A stretch of 64,000 nucleotides of DNA from the NCBI GenBank assembly GCA_043497085.1, contig JBIEKI010000019.1, one strand, 5' to 3'. The notes beneath the pieces are model-generated. The model ran no database searches. It saw nothing but the letters and a program-made list of their open reading frames with translations, and was not told the origin of the DNA. Source of the DNA: Thalassobacillus sp043497085 (GTDB lineage Bacteria; Bacillota; Bacilli; Bacillales; Halobacillaceae). Numbering within the stretch: the first letter of the stretch is position 1; each line of letters starts with the position of its first letter. Shown here one piece after another: positions 23,158 to 31,563 of this stretch. The translations under genes and the position numbers were made by a program.

Positions 23158-24264
23158 ATGGAGGTGAAGAAAGCTTATAAGTTTCGTATCTACCCAAATC
23201 AAACGCAAACCCAACTTTTCGAACAAACCTTCGGTTGTTCACGATTCTTGTATAACCGGGCACTCTATGAAACAAAAGAAGCAGGTACTAAGTTCCGTAA
23301 GACTCCAGTAATCACAGAAATACCTAAACTCAAAAAAGCTTTTACGTGGCTGAAAGCTGTTGATAGCATCGCCCTCCAGGCATCCATCGAAAACTTAGAC
23401 GACGCATTCATAAGGTTCTACCGCAAACAAACGAAATTCCCGCGCTTTAAGTCTAAGAAAAACCTGGTGAAGAGTTATACAACAAAAGCAGTCAACGGAA
23501 ACATTAAGCTGGAAAACAATAAAATCAAGCTACCGAAGGTAGGCTGGATCCGTTATGCCAAAAGCCGTGAAGTTAAAGGAACTATTAAGCGTGTCACCGT
23601 GCGCAAAAATGCGGCGGGTAAGTATTTTGTATCTATTCTAGCTGTCGTGGAACACAACTATAACCGTAACCATACTAACGAAACGGTCGGTTTGGATCTC
23701 GGATTAACAGATTTCCTCATCACGAACGAGGGTTCGAAAATCAAGAACCCTCGTCATCAAAAGAAGTATGAACAAAAATTACAACACGCGCAGCGTACCC
23801 TGTCCCGAAGAACTAATGGTTCTTCGAATTGGCACAAACAAAAAAATAAAGTAGCTCGCATCCATGAAAAGATCGTTAATGCCCGCCGGGATTTTCAGCA
23901 TAAATTATCCCGCCAACTAGTGGACCAATTCGATGTCATCGGCATCGAAAGCTTAAGTGTGGCCAAAATGCTGAAAAACTCGGATCGAGCCAAGTCCATA
24001 TCCGATGCCTCCTGGAGTGAGTTCATAACAATGATTAAGTACAAAGCAGAATGGTATGGATCCGCCATTGTTGAGGTTGGAAAATTGTTCCCGTCTACAC
24101 AGTTGTGTTCTGTCTGCGGCCACAAGGAAAAGAGCGTCAAAGATGATACCGTTCGTGTGTGGATATGTCCTAATTGTCATACGAATCATGATCGGGATAT
24201 CAACGCTGCTTGTAATATAAAAAAAGAGGCGGAACGCCTCTTGACAAAATCTAAAAGTGCGTAA
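23158..24264 (+). CDS. tnpB: TnpB RNA-guided nuclease of IS200/IS605 type
   Basis: The 368-residue protein is full length for TnpB. It has the N-terminal 'KAYKFRIYPNQTQ', the RuvC residues Asp180 ('VGLDLGLTDF'), Glu264 ('IGIESLSV') and Asp347 ('HDRDINAA'), and a zinc finger of two CxxC pairs beginning at Cys317/Cys320. TnpB cleaves DNA next to a short motif, guided by an omega RNA from the element's right end. All catalytic residues are present, so it should be active. The ATG at 23158 is preferred over the GTG at 23146, which lies in the AAAGGAG ribosome binding site. Confidence 0.95.
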   Translation: MEVKKAYKFRIYPNQTQTQLFEQTFGCSRFLYNRALYETKEAGTKFRKTPVITEIPKLKKAFTWLKAVDSIALQASIENLDDAFIRFYRKQTKFPRFKSKKNLVKSYTTKAVNGNIKLENNKIKLPKVGWIRYAKSREVKGTIKRVTVRKNAAGKYFVSILAVVEHNYNRNHTNETVGLDLGLTDFLITNEGSKIKNPRHQKKYEQKLQHAQRTLSRRTNGSSNWHKQKNKVARIHEKIVNARRDFQHKLSRQLVDQFDVIGIESLSVAKMLKNSDRAKSISDASWSEFITMIKYKAEWYGSAIVEVGKLFPSTQLCSVCGHKEKSVKDDTVRVWICPNCHTNHDRDINAACNIKKEAERLLTKSKSA

Positions 24265-24379
24265 GCGCGCCAACCGTCGGGACGACGGGGGTAGCCTGTG
24301 TCGATTACTGTCCAACAGGACGGTCAACCCAGGAATCCCCCACTTCAAATTTCGGAGAAATTAAGTGGGGGTAGTTCAA
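24240..24379 (+). ncRNA. Predicted omega RNA (reRNA) scaffold of TnpB
   Basis: From family knowledge, the guide RNA of TnpB overlaps the 3' end of tnpB and the right end of the element, and the guide itself is the next ~16-20 bases of flanking DNA (from about 24380). Here that region has several GC-rich inverted repeats, including CCGTCGGGACGACGG and the 9-bp hairpin at 24337-24371. The extent of the RNA is inferred. Confidence 0.6.
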
Positions 24380-24397
24380 CACAAATCACAGTAATTA

Positions 24398-24820
24398 TCA
24401 TACCGGTTTGGGTTTACGGACAATACCCATTATCCCAGCTACAATATAGAACAAGCCGGCCACCACCCCGACACCGACCGTTATTACCGTTGCGATGACT
24501 GCTGTGACAATCAGTACTATACCGGCAAGTTTCGGCTTTTTATTCCCCTTGATCAAATAAATGGCTACTATCCCGATCAATAAGGCAACTATACCGGTAA
24601 CAATAATGATCATCGCTCCATCTGCGATTCCTTCTATCATCTGATCTATATTGATTTCCTCCAGATTTGCCTCTGGGTCTTGTTGTATCGTACCTTCCAG
24701 ACTTTCCCGGAATTCGGGGTTGTCTTTTGCATTTACAACAATGCTCAGCATACCGGCAATCAATCCGTAAAGAACGACTCCAATTACTGTGAGGACGATT
24801 TCAGCTGTACGTTTCATCAT
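24398..24820 (-). CDS. DUF4064 membrane protein
   Basis: The 140-residue protein has four hydrophobic segments (about residues 7-30, 70-92, 98-116 and 118-134) with an acidic outer loop between the first two ('NPEFRESLEGTIQQDPEANLEEIN'). This matches the DUF4064 family of Bacillus, whose function is unknown. AGGGGAG lies before the ATG. The IS right end lies 18 bases after its stop, so its terminator, if any, may have been displaced. Confidence 0.82.
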   Translation of the reverse strand: MMKRTAEIVLTVIGVVLYGLIAGMLSIVVNAKDNPEFRESLEGTIQQDPEANLEEINIDQMIEGIADGAMIIIVTGIVALLIGIVAIYLIKGNKKPKLAGIVLIVTAVIATVITVGVGVVAGLFYIVAGIMGIVRKPKPV

Positions 24821-24934
24821 TCGTTCTTCTCCCCTCTATTAAATCTTTCATAGCGAATTCGATCTTACTAAACAGAGTAACATATCAGTCCGTAATTCTT
24901 TTATCAGAAAGGCTGACTGAATCATAATAAATAG

Positions 24935-24977
24935 AAAAAGCCCAGCCGACTGAACAATTCAGCGGGCTGGGCTTTTG
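24935..24977 (-). terminator. Terminator of typA
   Basis: AAAAGCCCAGCC pairs with GGCTGGGCTTTT around a 17-base loop region; a T run follows on the minus strand. Confidence 0.85.
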
Positions 24978-24978
24978 T

Positions 24979-26826
24979 TTACTTTTCAACATTTTGAAGT
25001 TTCTTCTTCTTCGCTTCTTTTTCACGTTCGTTCTTGTTCAAGATCTTTTTACGGATCCGGATGGATTCTGGCGTAACTTCACAGTATTCGTCATCATCCA
25101 GGTATTCGATCGCTTCTTCAAGCGTTAGCTTACGTGTCTTTTTAATAGTATTCGTTGTATCTTTGTTGGCGGAACGGATATTGGTCAAATGCTTTTCTTT
25201 CGTAATATTAACCGTCAAGTCATTATCACGGTTATGCTCTCCGACTACCATCCCTTCATAAACCTCTGTACCTGGCTCGACAAAAATCGTACCACGATCT
25301 TCGAGGTTCATAATACCATACGTAGATGCTTTTCCTTTATCGAGAGAGACAAGTACACCTTGACGACGGCCGCCTACTTGCCCCTGGACAAGTGGCGCAT
25401 AGCCATCAAACGTATGATTCAGGATTCCATAGCCACGAGTCTGGGATAAGAACTCAGTCGTGTATCCGATCAAGCCACGGGATGGCACTAAGAATTCCAA
25501 GCGGACTTGCCCGTTGCCATCATTGACCATGTCTTGCATTTCACCTTTACGATAACCAATGGATTCCATAACAGCACCCTGGTAGTCTTCTGGCACGTCA
25601 ATCTGAACACGTTCAACCGGCTCACAAGTAACGCCATCGACTTCTTTCAGGATAACTTTTGGTTTGGACAGCTGCAATTCAAACCCTTCACGGCGCATGT
25701 TTTCTACTAAAATAGAAAGGTGAAGCTCGCCACGGCCTGAGACTGTCCAGACATCTGGAGATTCGGTTGGTGTTACACGCAAACTGACATCTGTCTCTAA
25801 CTGTGTCATCAAACGCTCTTCGATTTGACGGGAAGTTACATACTTACCTTCGCGTCCGGCAAAAGGACTGTTGTTGACAAGGAAAGTCATTTCAAGTGTC
25901 GGTTCATCAATTCGAGGAATTTCCATTGCCTCTTGATGATCAGGAGGACAAATGGTTTCTCCCACGTTGATGTCTTCCATACCAGAAATCGCGACAATGT
26001 CTCCTGCCTGTGCTTCCTGGATTTCAATACGCTTCAAACCTATGAAACCAAACAGTTTCGTCACGCGGAAATTTTTGACAGATCCATCTTTTTTCATCAA
26101 TACGACCGACTGTCCAACTTTGATGCTGCCGCGGAAAATACGACCAATACCAATACGTCCGACGTAGTCATTATAATCAAGCAAAGTCACCTGGAATTGT
26201 AATGGCTCATCTGAATTCTCAACCGGTGCCGGAATATTATCCATAATGGTTGTGAACACAGGGTCCATGGTTTCTTTCTGGGTATCCAGCTCAGGTTCTT
26301 CACTGGAAGTACCATTCAAGGCAGATGCGTAAACAACCGGGAATTCCAATTGATCTTCATCGGCGCCAAGTTCAATGAAAAGATCCAGGACTTCATCTAC
26401 GACTTCATCAGGGCGGGCACTCGGGCGGTCGATTTTATTCAACACGACTACAGGAGTCAATTTTTGTTCCAAAGCTTTCTTCAATACAAAGCGTGTCTGC
26501 GGCATACACCCTTCATAAGCATCCACGACAAGTAAAACTCCGTCGACCATTTTCATGATCCGTTCTACTTCGCCGCCAAAGTCAGCGTGACCTGGTGTAT
26601 CCATAATATTAATACGAGTATCGTTATAATTAATCGCGGTGTTTTTAGCTAAAATAGTAATACCGCGTTCTCTCTCTAAATCGTTGGAATCCATTGCGCG
26701 TTCGTCCACTTGCTCATTATCACGGAATGTACCGGAATAGCGTAGCAGCTGATCCACTAAAGTAGTTTTACCGTGGTCAACGTGGGCAATGATCGCGACG
26801 TTGCGAATATCGTTTCTGTGTTGCAT
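24979..26826 (-). CDS. typA: Ribosome-associated GTPase TypA/BipA
   Basis: The 615-residue translational GTPase has G1 'AHVDHGKTTLVD', G2 'RERGITILAKN', G3 'DTPGHADF', G4 'NKIDR', followed by domain II, the EF-G-like domains III and V, and the BipA-specific C-terminus with 'SRGLIGYTTEFLSQTRGYG'. It helps 50S ribosome assembly and growth under cold or other stress. The ATG at 26826 follows GAGGAG by 10 bases; a frame extending to 26850 has no ribosome binding site. A copy of the ~100-bp repeat, with a terminator-like hairpin on this strand, lies directly before the ribosome binding site. Confidence 0.96.
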   Translation of the reverse strand: MQHRNDIRNVAIIAHVDHGKTTLVDQLLRYSGTFRDNEQVDERAMDSNDLERERGITILAKNTAINYNDTRINIMDTPGHADFGGEVERIMKMVDGVLLVVDAYEGCMPQTRFVLKKALEQKLTPVVVLNKIDRPSARPDEVVDEVLDLFIELGADEDQLEFPVVYASALNGTSSEEPELDTQKETMDPVFTTIMDNIPAPVENSDEPLQFQVTLLDYNDYVGRIGIGRIFRGSIKVGQSVVLMKKDGSVKNFRVTKLFGFIGLKRIEIQEAQAGDIVAISGMEDINVGETICPPDHQEAMEIPRIDEPTLEMTFLVNNSPFAGREGKYVTSRQIEERLMTQLETDVSLRVTPTESPDVWTVSGRGELHLSILVENMRREGFELQLSKPKVILKEVDGVTCEPVERVQIDVPEDYQGAVMESIGYRKGEMQDMVNDGNGQVRLEFLVPSRGLIGYTTEFLSQTRGYGILNHTFDGYAPLVQGQVGGRRQGVLVSLDKGKASTYGIMNLEDRGTIFVEPGTEVYEGMVVGEHNRDNDLTVNITKEKHLTNIRSANKDTTNTIKKTRKLTLEEAIEYLDDDEYCEVTPESIRIRKKILNKNEREKEAKKKKLQNVEK

Positions 26827-26848
26827 GTTGCACACACTCCTCTTTAAC

Positions 26849-26951
26849 ATTTAGAAAAACCTGGCTTGTCGCCAGGTCCTTATAGCGAAAGTCATAGTCT
26901 TTCTTTACATGAATCCTTTTATTTAAGTTAAATCTACTTAAAATACAAAAA
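26849..26951 (+). repeat. Interspersed ~100-bp repeat, copy C, in the typA leader
   Basis: Starts ATTTAGAAAAACCTGGC, has the hairpin CCTGGCttgtcGCCAGG (26860-26876), then TATAGCGAAAG and an AAGTTAAA...TTAAAATACAAAAA tail. Compensating changes keep the hairpin paired compared with copy D. On the minus strand the hairpin is followed by TTTTTCT about 10 bases before the typA ribosome binding site. Confidence 0.8.
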
Positions 26952-27069
26952 TTATTCAACTTGTCTATTATAACACACTAACCACTATGATAATACACCT
27001 ATCTTATATTTTGCTATTATCTCCATTCGCAGTACAATTAAAACAACTAAATCAAAGCAGGTGTTGTAT

Positions 27070-27903
27070 ATGTTATCTTACACACAAATCAAATGGCTGA
27101 TTCTACTTGTCCCAGCAGTAGCAATTGGTTTATGGGAATATATACGTCATGAATTTTTACTTCCTTACCTCTCTATGAACGCAGGTAATATCCTCTCCCC
27201 TTTCATAGTGCTGGCAATTATCCTGCTTGTAAACAGGCGACTTTTCCATGTTCTCGAGAGACATCAGGAAGAACTGGAAGAAGAAAAAATGAAACAGGCT
27301 GTCATGGAAGAGAGACAGGCGATTTCACGGGAACTTCATGACTCGATATCACAATCTTTATTTTTACTGGGAGTCAAAATAAATAAATTACGTAATCGGG
27401 AAGATAATGAAGAAAAACAGTGGCAGCAAATCGATAACACCATTATGAGCATTCAAAAAAATGTCCGGGAATCCATAAAACAATTAAGAAAACATGAGCC
27501 TGTCATCCAGAAATGGGATGCTGCTCTGGAAGAATTGATAGAGCACGTAAAGGAAACTCTTCCCACAGTCCGTATCGAAAACGATTGGAACTTGAACGAT
27601 GAGATTTGGAATATGGAAGAAAAGGTTCAGGCTTACTTCATACTCAGAGAGGCATTAACCAATATCATCAAACACGCCAGCCGGGTTAAGCAGGTGGGGC
27701 TTTACAGTACAAATACAGACAAGGGATGGGAATTTCAAGTAACTGATGACGGGGACCCTTGTGAAATAGATACACCAAAAACATCCCATTATGGAATGGA
27801 AATGATGAGGGATCGGGCAAATAAAATGGGCTGGGAATTTTCTTATGAACGGGTACAAAACAAAACGATCGTCTCTGTCCGTTACAAAGGGGGAAACATT
27901 TGA
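27070..27903 (+). CDS. Two-component sensor histidine kinase (NarL/DesK type)
   Basis: The 277-residue kinase has two N-terminal membrane segments (about residues 4-22 and 36-56), a coiled linker rich in Glu, a HisKA_3 dimerisation domain with the phospho-His in 'ISRELHDSISQSLFLLG' (about residue 93), and an HATPase_c domain with 'REALTNIIKHA' and 'DDG' followed by 'HYGMEMMRDRA'. There is almost no extracytoplasmic loop, so it may sense the membrane. The ATG at 27070 is 6 bases behind AGGTG. It overlaps the response regulator gene. The signal is unknown. Confidence 0.9.
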   Translation: MLSYTQIKWLILLVPAVAIGLWEYIRHEFLLPYLSMNAGNILSPFIVLAIILLVNRRLFHVLERHQEELEEEKMKQAVMEERQAISRELHDSISQSLFLLGVKINKLRNREDNEEKQWQQIDNTIMSIQKNVRESIKQLRKHEPVIQKWDAALEELIEHVKETLPTVRIENDWNLNDEIWNMEEKVQAYFILREALTNIIKHASRVKQVGLYSTNTDKGWEFQVTDDGDPCEIDTPKTSHYGMEMMRDRANKMGWEFSYERVQNKTIVSVRYKGGNI

Positions 27904-28538
27904 CTATGTATCATGTTGTGATTGCAGATGACCATGAGGACGCACGGGAGGGTATCCGGGAAATATTAAGCACCCTACACAACTATCAAATCGCCGGAGA
28001 AGCTGTAGACGGAGAAGAAGCTGTTAAGATGGCAACAGAACTGCAACCAGACCTAATCTTGATGGATATCCAGATGCCTAAGCTGGATGGACTGCAAGCA
28101 ACAAAGGCTATTAAAGACCAGTGGCCGCATATCAAAATCATCATTCTTACGGTCTCGGACGACAGCATGCATCTCTTCGAAGCCTTGCGCGAAGGTGCTC
28201 AAGGCTATCTTTTGAAAAATGTGAAACCTACCGATTGGGGCAGCTATATTAATGCTGTCATGAACGAAACAGACAGCTTATCGAAAACCCTTGTGAATGA
28301 AACACTCCAAACCTTAGTTGAAAATAAGCAGACGACTAATCGTCCTCCTTTAACAGATCGTGAGATAGAGATCATGACGCTGGCAGTTGCGGGTGCCAAA
28401 AACAAAGAAATATCCCGGCAATTGCACATCTCGGAAAACACAGTTAAAAACCACCTAAAAAGCATGCTGAGGAAGCTCGGCATCAAAAACCGGGTGGAAT
28501 TGACCCGGATGGCTTACGAGAATGGTTGGATAAAGTAA
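27900..28538 (+). CDS. Response regulator, NarL/FixJ family
   Basis: The 212-residue protein has a receiver domain with acidic pocket 'ADDHED', phospho-acceptor Asp in 'LILMDIQMPKLDG' (about residue 57) and Lys in 'YLLKNVKP', then a LuxR-type HTH domain 'LTDREIEIMTLAVAGAKNKEISRQLHISENTVKNHL'. It is the partner of the kinase upstream. The start is either TTG 27900 (6 bases after AAAGGGGG, overlapping the kinase stop) or ATG 27906; spacing favours the TTG. A YtkA lipoprotein gene follows on the same strand and may be a target. Confidence 0.92.
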   Translation: MTMYHVVIADDHEDAREGIREILSTLHNYQIAGEAVDGEEAVKMATELQPDLILMDIQMPKLDGLQATKAIKDQWPHIKIIILTVSDDSMHLFEALREGAQGYLLKNVKPTDWGSYINAVMNETDSLSKTLVNETLQTLVENKQTTNRPPLTDREIEIMTLAVAGAKNKEISRQLHISENTVKNHLKSMLRKLGIKNRVELTRMAYENGWIK

Positions 28539-28652
28539 ACCGATTGTCACAAAGTTGGCACAAGGATAGCCCGACAGGGTCATAGTTTTTCCAAAAATGA
28601 CGTGTTAAGCTATATGAGAATGTAATTATTTTCAAATAAGGGAGCCATCACG

Positions 28653-29132
28653 ATGAAAAAAACACTTATTTATTTAGGTCTATTCATCACTGCTATCGTT
28701 CTTAGTGCATGTGGCGGAGATCAATCGGGAAGTGCTGAAGAAGACGGCATGGAACCGATGCTTGCGACCAAAGTCGTCATGCCTGAAGATATCCAGCCAA
28801 ACGAAGAAGTCACTTTCCAGGCTAAAGTAACTCAAGGAGAAGAAACAGTAGAGGATGCAGACTATGTAAAATTTGAATTCTGGGCCGAAGGGGCGTCAGA
28901 TGAAGATCACGAAAAAGTAGAAGCAGAACATAAAGGCGACGGTGTCTATGAAGTCTCCTATACCTTTGAAGAAGAAGGGGCTTACTATCTTTTCGCCCAC
29001 ACGCAAGCACGTGACATGCATGTCATGCCTAAGAAGAAGTTTCCTGTCGGGGATGTAGAAATCACCAAAGACACAGAAGAAGAAGCTGATATGAGCGGCG
29101 ATGATATGGAAGGTAACGACGACAGCCATTAA
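28653..29132 (+). CDS. YtkA-like lipoprotein
   Basis: The 159-residue protein has a lipoprotein signal peptide ending in the lipobox 'LSAC' (Cys20), an acidic linker, and a YtkA/FixH-like beta-sandwich domain: 'PNEEVTFQAKVTQGEETVEDADYVKFEFW...VYEVSYTFEEEGAYYLFAHTQARDMHVMPKKKFPVG'. The tail is very acidic and ends with Asp/His residues. Members are surface-anchored and may bind metals or ligands such as copper; that role is inferred. It has a good ribosome binding site (AAGGGAG) and follows the two-component genes by 114 bases. Confidence 0.85.
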   Translation: MKKTLIYLGLFITAIVLSACGGDQSGSAEEDGMEPMLATKVVMPEDIQPNEEVTFQAKVTQGEETVEDADYVKFEFWAEGASDEDHEKVEAEHKGDGVYEVSYTFEEEGAYYLFAHTQARDMHVMPKKKFPVGDVEITKDTEEEADMSGDDMEGNDDSH

Positions 29133-29192
29133 CCGCTCACCTACTGACTAAAAACAGAGAGAAAAAAACGACGACGATGAATATAAAAATAT

Positions 29193-29297
29193 ATTAGAAA
29201 AACTTGGCTTGTCGCCAAGAACTTATGGCGAAAGGCTTAGTATTTTCTTATACTTTAACCCTTTAAAAAAGTTAAACTCTCTTAAAGTGCAAAAAAA
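29193..29297 (+). repeat. Interspersed ~100-bp repeat, copy D
   Basis: The best-conserved copy: ATTAGAAAAACTTGGC, hairpin CTTGGCttgtcGCCAAG (29203-29219), TTATGGCGAAAGGCTTAGT, TTTTCTTATACTTT, AAGTTAAACTCTCTTAAAGTGC. It lies between two convergent genes. Confidence 0.85.
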
Positions 29298-29325
29298 GCA
29301 GACCGGAATCAGGTCTGCTTTTTTT
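29291..29325. terminator. Bidirectional terminator
   Basis: AAAAAAAGCAGACC / GGTCTGCTTTTTTT with a 7-base loop between the YtkA and PCD genes. Confidence 0.92.
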
Positions 29326-29329
29326 GCAG

Positions 29330-29626
29330 CTATTCTTTTATCTTTTCATACATCCGATCATATTCTTCAGCACTTCTGATATCAAGTTCCGTAAGTCCTT
29401 TAGCATTCCAGGATGTCAGTTTCATGGTAACTACTTTATAATCAATATGAATCAAAGGGTGATGTTGTATTTCCTCGGCATACTCCGCTACTTGCTCGAC
29501 AAAATGTATGCCTGACAAGTACCGTTTGAACCGGTAACGCTTCACTATCCATTTCTCGTCTTCCAGCTTCCAACCTTCCAGTTTACTTACTTCTTGTTCC
29601 TTCTGATGATCTGAAAGTCTTTCCAC
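29330..29626 (-). CDS. 4a-hydroxytetrahydrobiopterin dehydratase (PCD/DCoH)
   Basis: The 98-residue protein carries the PCD signature 'EEIQHHPLIHIDYKVVTMKLTSWNAKGLTELD' in pieces: E-x3-HHP, an aromatic residue, a Trp in place of the second His, and a final Asp. It dehydrates 4a-hydroxytetrahydropterin to recycle the cofactor; no pterin-dependent hydroxylase gene lies nearby, and some bacterial members act instead in molybdopterin-related metabolism. The start is GTG, 6 bases behind AAGGAGG. It lies just downstream of the M3 peptidase, probably in one unit. Confidence 0.9.
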   Translation of the reverse strand: MERLSDHQKEQEVSKLEGWKLEDEKWIVKRYRFKRYLSGIHFVEQVAEYAEEIQHHPLIHIDYKVVTMKLTSWNAKGLTELDIRSAEEYDRMYEKIKE

Positions 29627-29651
29627 TATATATCCTCCTTTTAAAAGGTGA

Positions 29652-31442
29652 TTAGTTTGAAGCGGCAGCTCCAGTCAAGCTGAGAAACTCCTCTACATCA
29701 GCGATACATAACTGCAGCGCATCTTCCCAGAACGCTTCATCTTCCAAGTCTACTCCTAAGTGTTTTAAAGCCAGGTCTTCCACTCGCATTTTACCGGTGT
29801 CCTGGAGCAGTGAAATATACTTATCTTCAAAACCTTCGCCTTCTTTTATTGCTTTCGCATAAATACCCAGGCTAAACAAATATCCAAATGTATACGGAAA
29901 ATTATAGAATGGTACGCCAGTAATATGAAAATGAAGCTTGGATGCCCAAAAATAGGGGTCATACTCACCGAGCGCTTCTTGGTAAGCCTCCTTTTGAGCA
30001 TCGACCATCAGTTCATTCAACCGGTCGGTTGGAACCATTCCTTGCTTCCTTTCTTCATAAAAACGAGTCTCAAATATAAACCTTGCATGGATATTCATAA
30101 AGAATGCGACACTGCGCTGCACTTTATCTTCGAGTAAAGCCAGTTTTTCCGCTTTCGTCTTAGCATTCTTCACGGCAGCATCAGCAACGATCATTTCCGC
30201 AAACGTAGAGGCGGTTTCAGCTACATTCATTGCATATCCCTGATTCAATATTGGGAGATCGTTCATGACATGCTGATGATAGGCATGGCCAAGTTCATGA
30301 GCTAGTGTGGCTACATTAGAGGCTGTGCCAGAATAAGTCATAAAAATCCTTGTCTGTTTACTGTCCGGAAAACTGGTACAAAAACCTCCCGGACGTTTCC
30401 CGGAACGATCTTCCGCTTCAATCCACCTGTTTTCAAAAGCCATTTTAGCAAAATCGGCCATTTTCGGGCTGAACTTGCGAAACTGTTCCAGAATAAATGC
30501 CGCTCCTTCATCGTAAGACATCGTTTGTTCAGTTTCCCCAATTGGAGCCCCGATATCATACATACTCAACTTATCAAGTCCCAATAAATCCGCTTTCCGC
30601 TGAAGGTAAGTTTTATAAAAACCTTTATGTGTAGTAATCGCTGTCCACATGGCATCAAGTGTTTTTCTACTCATGCGATTGAAGTCGAGCGGTTCTTTCA
30701 ATACATCATCCCAGCCACGGTGTTTGTACGTCTGCAGTCGAAAACCAGCTAAATGATTGATTGTCTCTGTAAATAAATCACTTTGCCCCTTCCATGCTTC
30801 CTTAAGCTTACCTGCCACTTCCTTCCTCACTTCACGACTGGATGAACTCAATTTATTCGAAGCCTGCCCTACCGATAATTCCCTTCCTTGAAAATATATC
30901 GTCATTTTTCCTACCATACTGTTATACATTTGCCCCCAGGCATGATAGCCATCCACACTCAAATCATTGATCAATGATTCTTGCTCCAGAGGGAGTTTCT
31001 CTTGGGCTCGGCTGCGACGCTCATCCAATACGAATGCGATTGGTGCGACCCTTTCCTGTTGTAATAACCAGCTCCAACTGTCTTCGTCCACCTGGATCAA
31101 CTTCTGGTCCAACTTTGTGAGAATGTTACCATATTGAGCTCCAAGTTGACTCCTTTTTGCAAGCCACTCCTTAGCTTTAGCGTCCTTCACATTTTGCGCA
31201 GTCAAGCAGCTGACAAATGCACCGATTTCTCTGATTCTCTTGGTGACGCTTTGTAATACATCAACTACCTCCATCAAAGTTCCTGTACCTGATTGGTAGC
31301 TTGGCAATTGGAAGTCAGCAACTACTCTTTCCAGTCGCTCCATTAAACGCTCTGTTTCTTGCACATAATTTTTAAGTTCCTTCGACTCGCTTCCATTTGG
31401 GAATATGCTGTCGAGATCCCAGCTCTGGTTATATGTATTCAT
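29652..31442 (-). CDS. M3-family oligoendopeptidase (PepF-like)
   Basis: The 596-residue cytoplasmic metallopeptidase has the zinc motif HELGH at residues 382-386 ('TLAHELGHAYHQHVM') and a third ligand in 'AETASTFAEMIV'. The N-terminal 'WDLDSIFPNGSESKEL' and the end 'YAKAIKEGEGFEDKYISLLQDTGKMRVEDL' are typical of the PepF/pz-peptidase branch, which cuts short peptides of about 5 to 20 residues. The ATG at 31442 is 9 bases behind AGGAGGG; the open frame extends 39 codons further without a ribosome binding site. Confidence 0.94.
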   Translation of the reverse strand: MNTYNQSWDLDSIFPNGSESKELKNYVQETERLMERLERVVADFQLPSYQSGTGTLMEVVDVLQSVTKRIREIGAFVSCLTAQNVKDAKAKEWLAKRSQLGAQYGNILTKLDQKLIQVDEDSWSWLLQQERVAPIAFVLDERRSRAQEKLPLEQESLINDLSVDGYHAWGQMYNSMVGKMTIYFQGRELSVGQASNKLSSSSREVRKEVAGKLKEAWKGQSDLFTETINHLAGFRLQTYKHRGWDDVLKEPLDFNRMSRKTLDAMWTAITTHKGFYKTYLQRKADLLGLDKLSMYDIGAPIGETEQTMSYDEGAAFILEQFRKFSPKMADFAKMAFENRWIEAEDRSGKRPGGFCTSFPDSKQTRIFMTYSGTASNVATLAHELGHAYHQHVMNDLPILNQGYAMNVAETASTFAEMIVADAAVKNAKTKAEKLALLEDKVQRSVAFFMNIHARFIFETRFYEERKQGMVPTDRLNELMVDAQKEAYQEALGEYDPYFWASKLHFHITGVPFYNFPYTFGYLFSLGIYAKAIKEGEGFEDKYISLLQDTGKMRVEDLALKHLGVDLEDEAFWEDALQLCIADVEEFLSLTGAAASN

Positions 31443-31563
31443 TACAGGAGCCCTCCTTTTATCCTTGATACGACTTCCATTATATAGAAATTTCTGAAAA
31501 TTTTCTACTACGTAATCACTTAACAAAATAAAAAACCCATGTTCTATAATCATTAACATAGGT

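Larger units (their letters stand above)
22983..24379 (+). mobile_element. IS200/IS605-family element carrying only tnpB (IS1341 type)
   Basis: The left end has a subterminal hairpin CCCCCACCT/AGGTGGGGG (23006-23014, 23032-23040), tnpB follows, and the right end has CCCCCACTT/AAGTGGGGG (24337-24345, 24363-24371) before the terminal TAGTTCAA. There are no classical inverted repeats or target duplication, as expected for this family. No tnpA gene is present, so movement would need TnpA from another element. The left boundary is inferred from where a fold-back repeat is interrupted; it is uncertain by a few bases. Confidence 0.85.
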
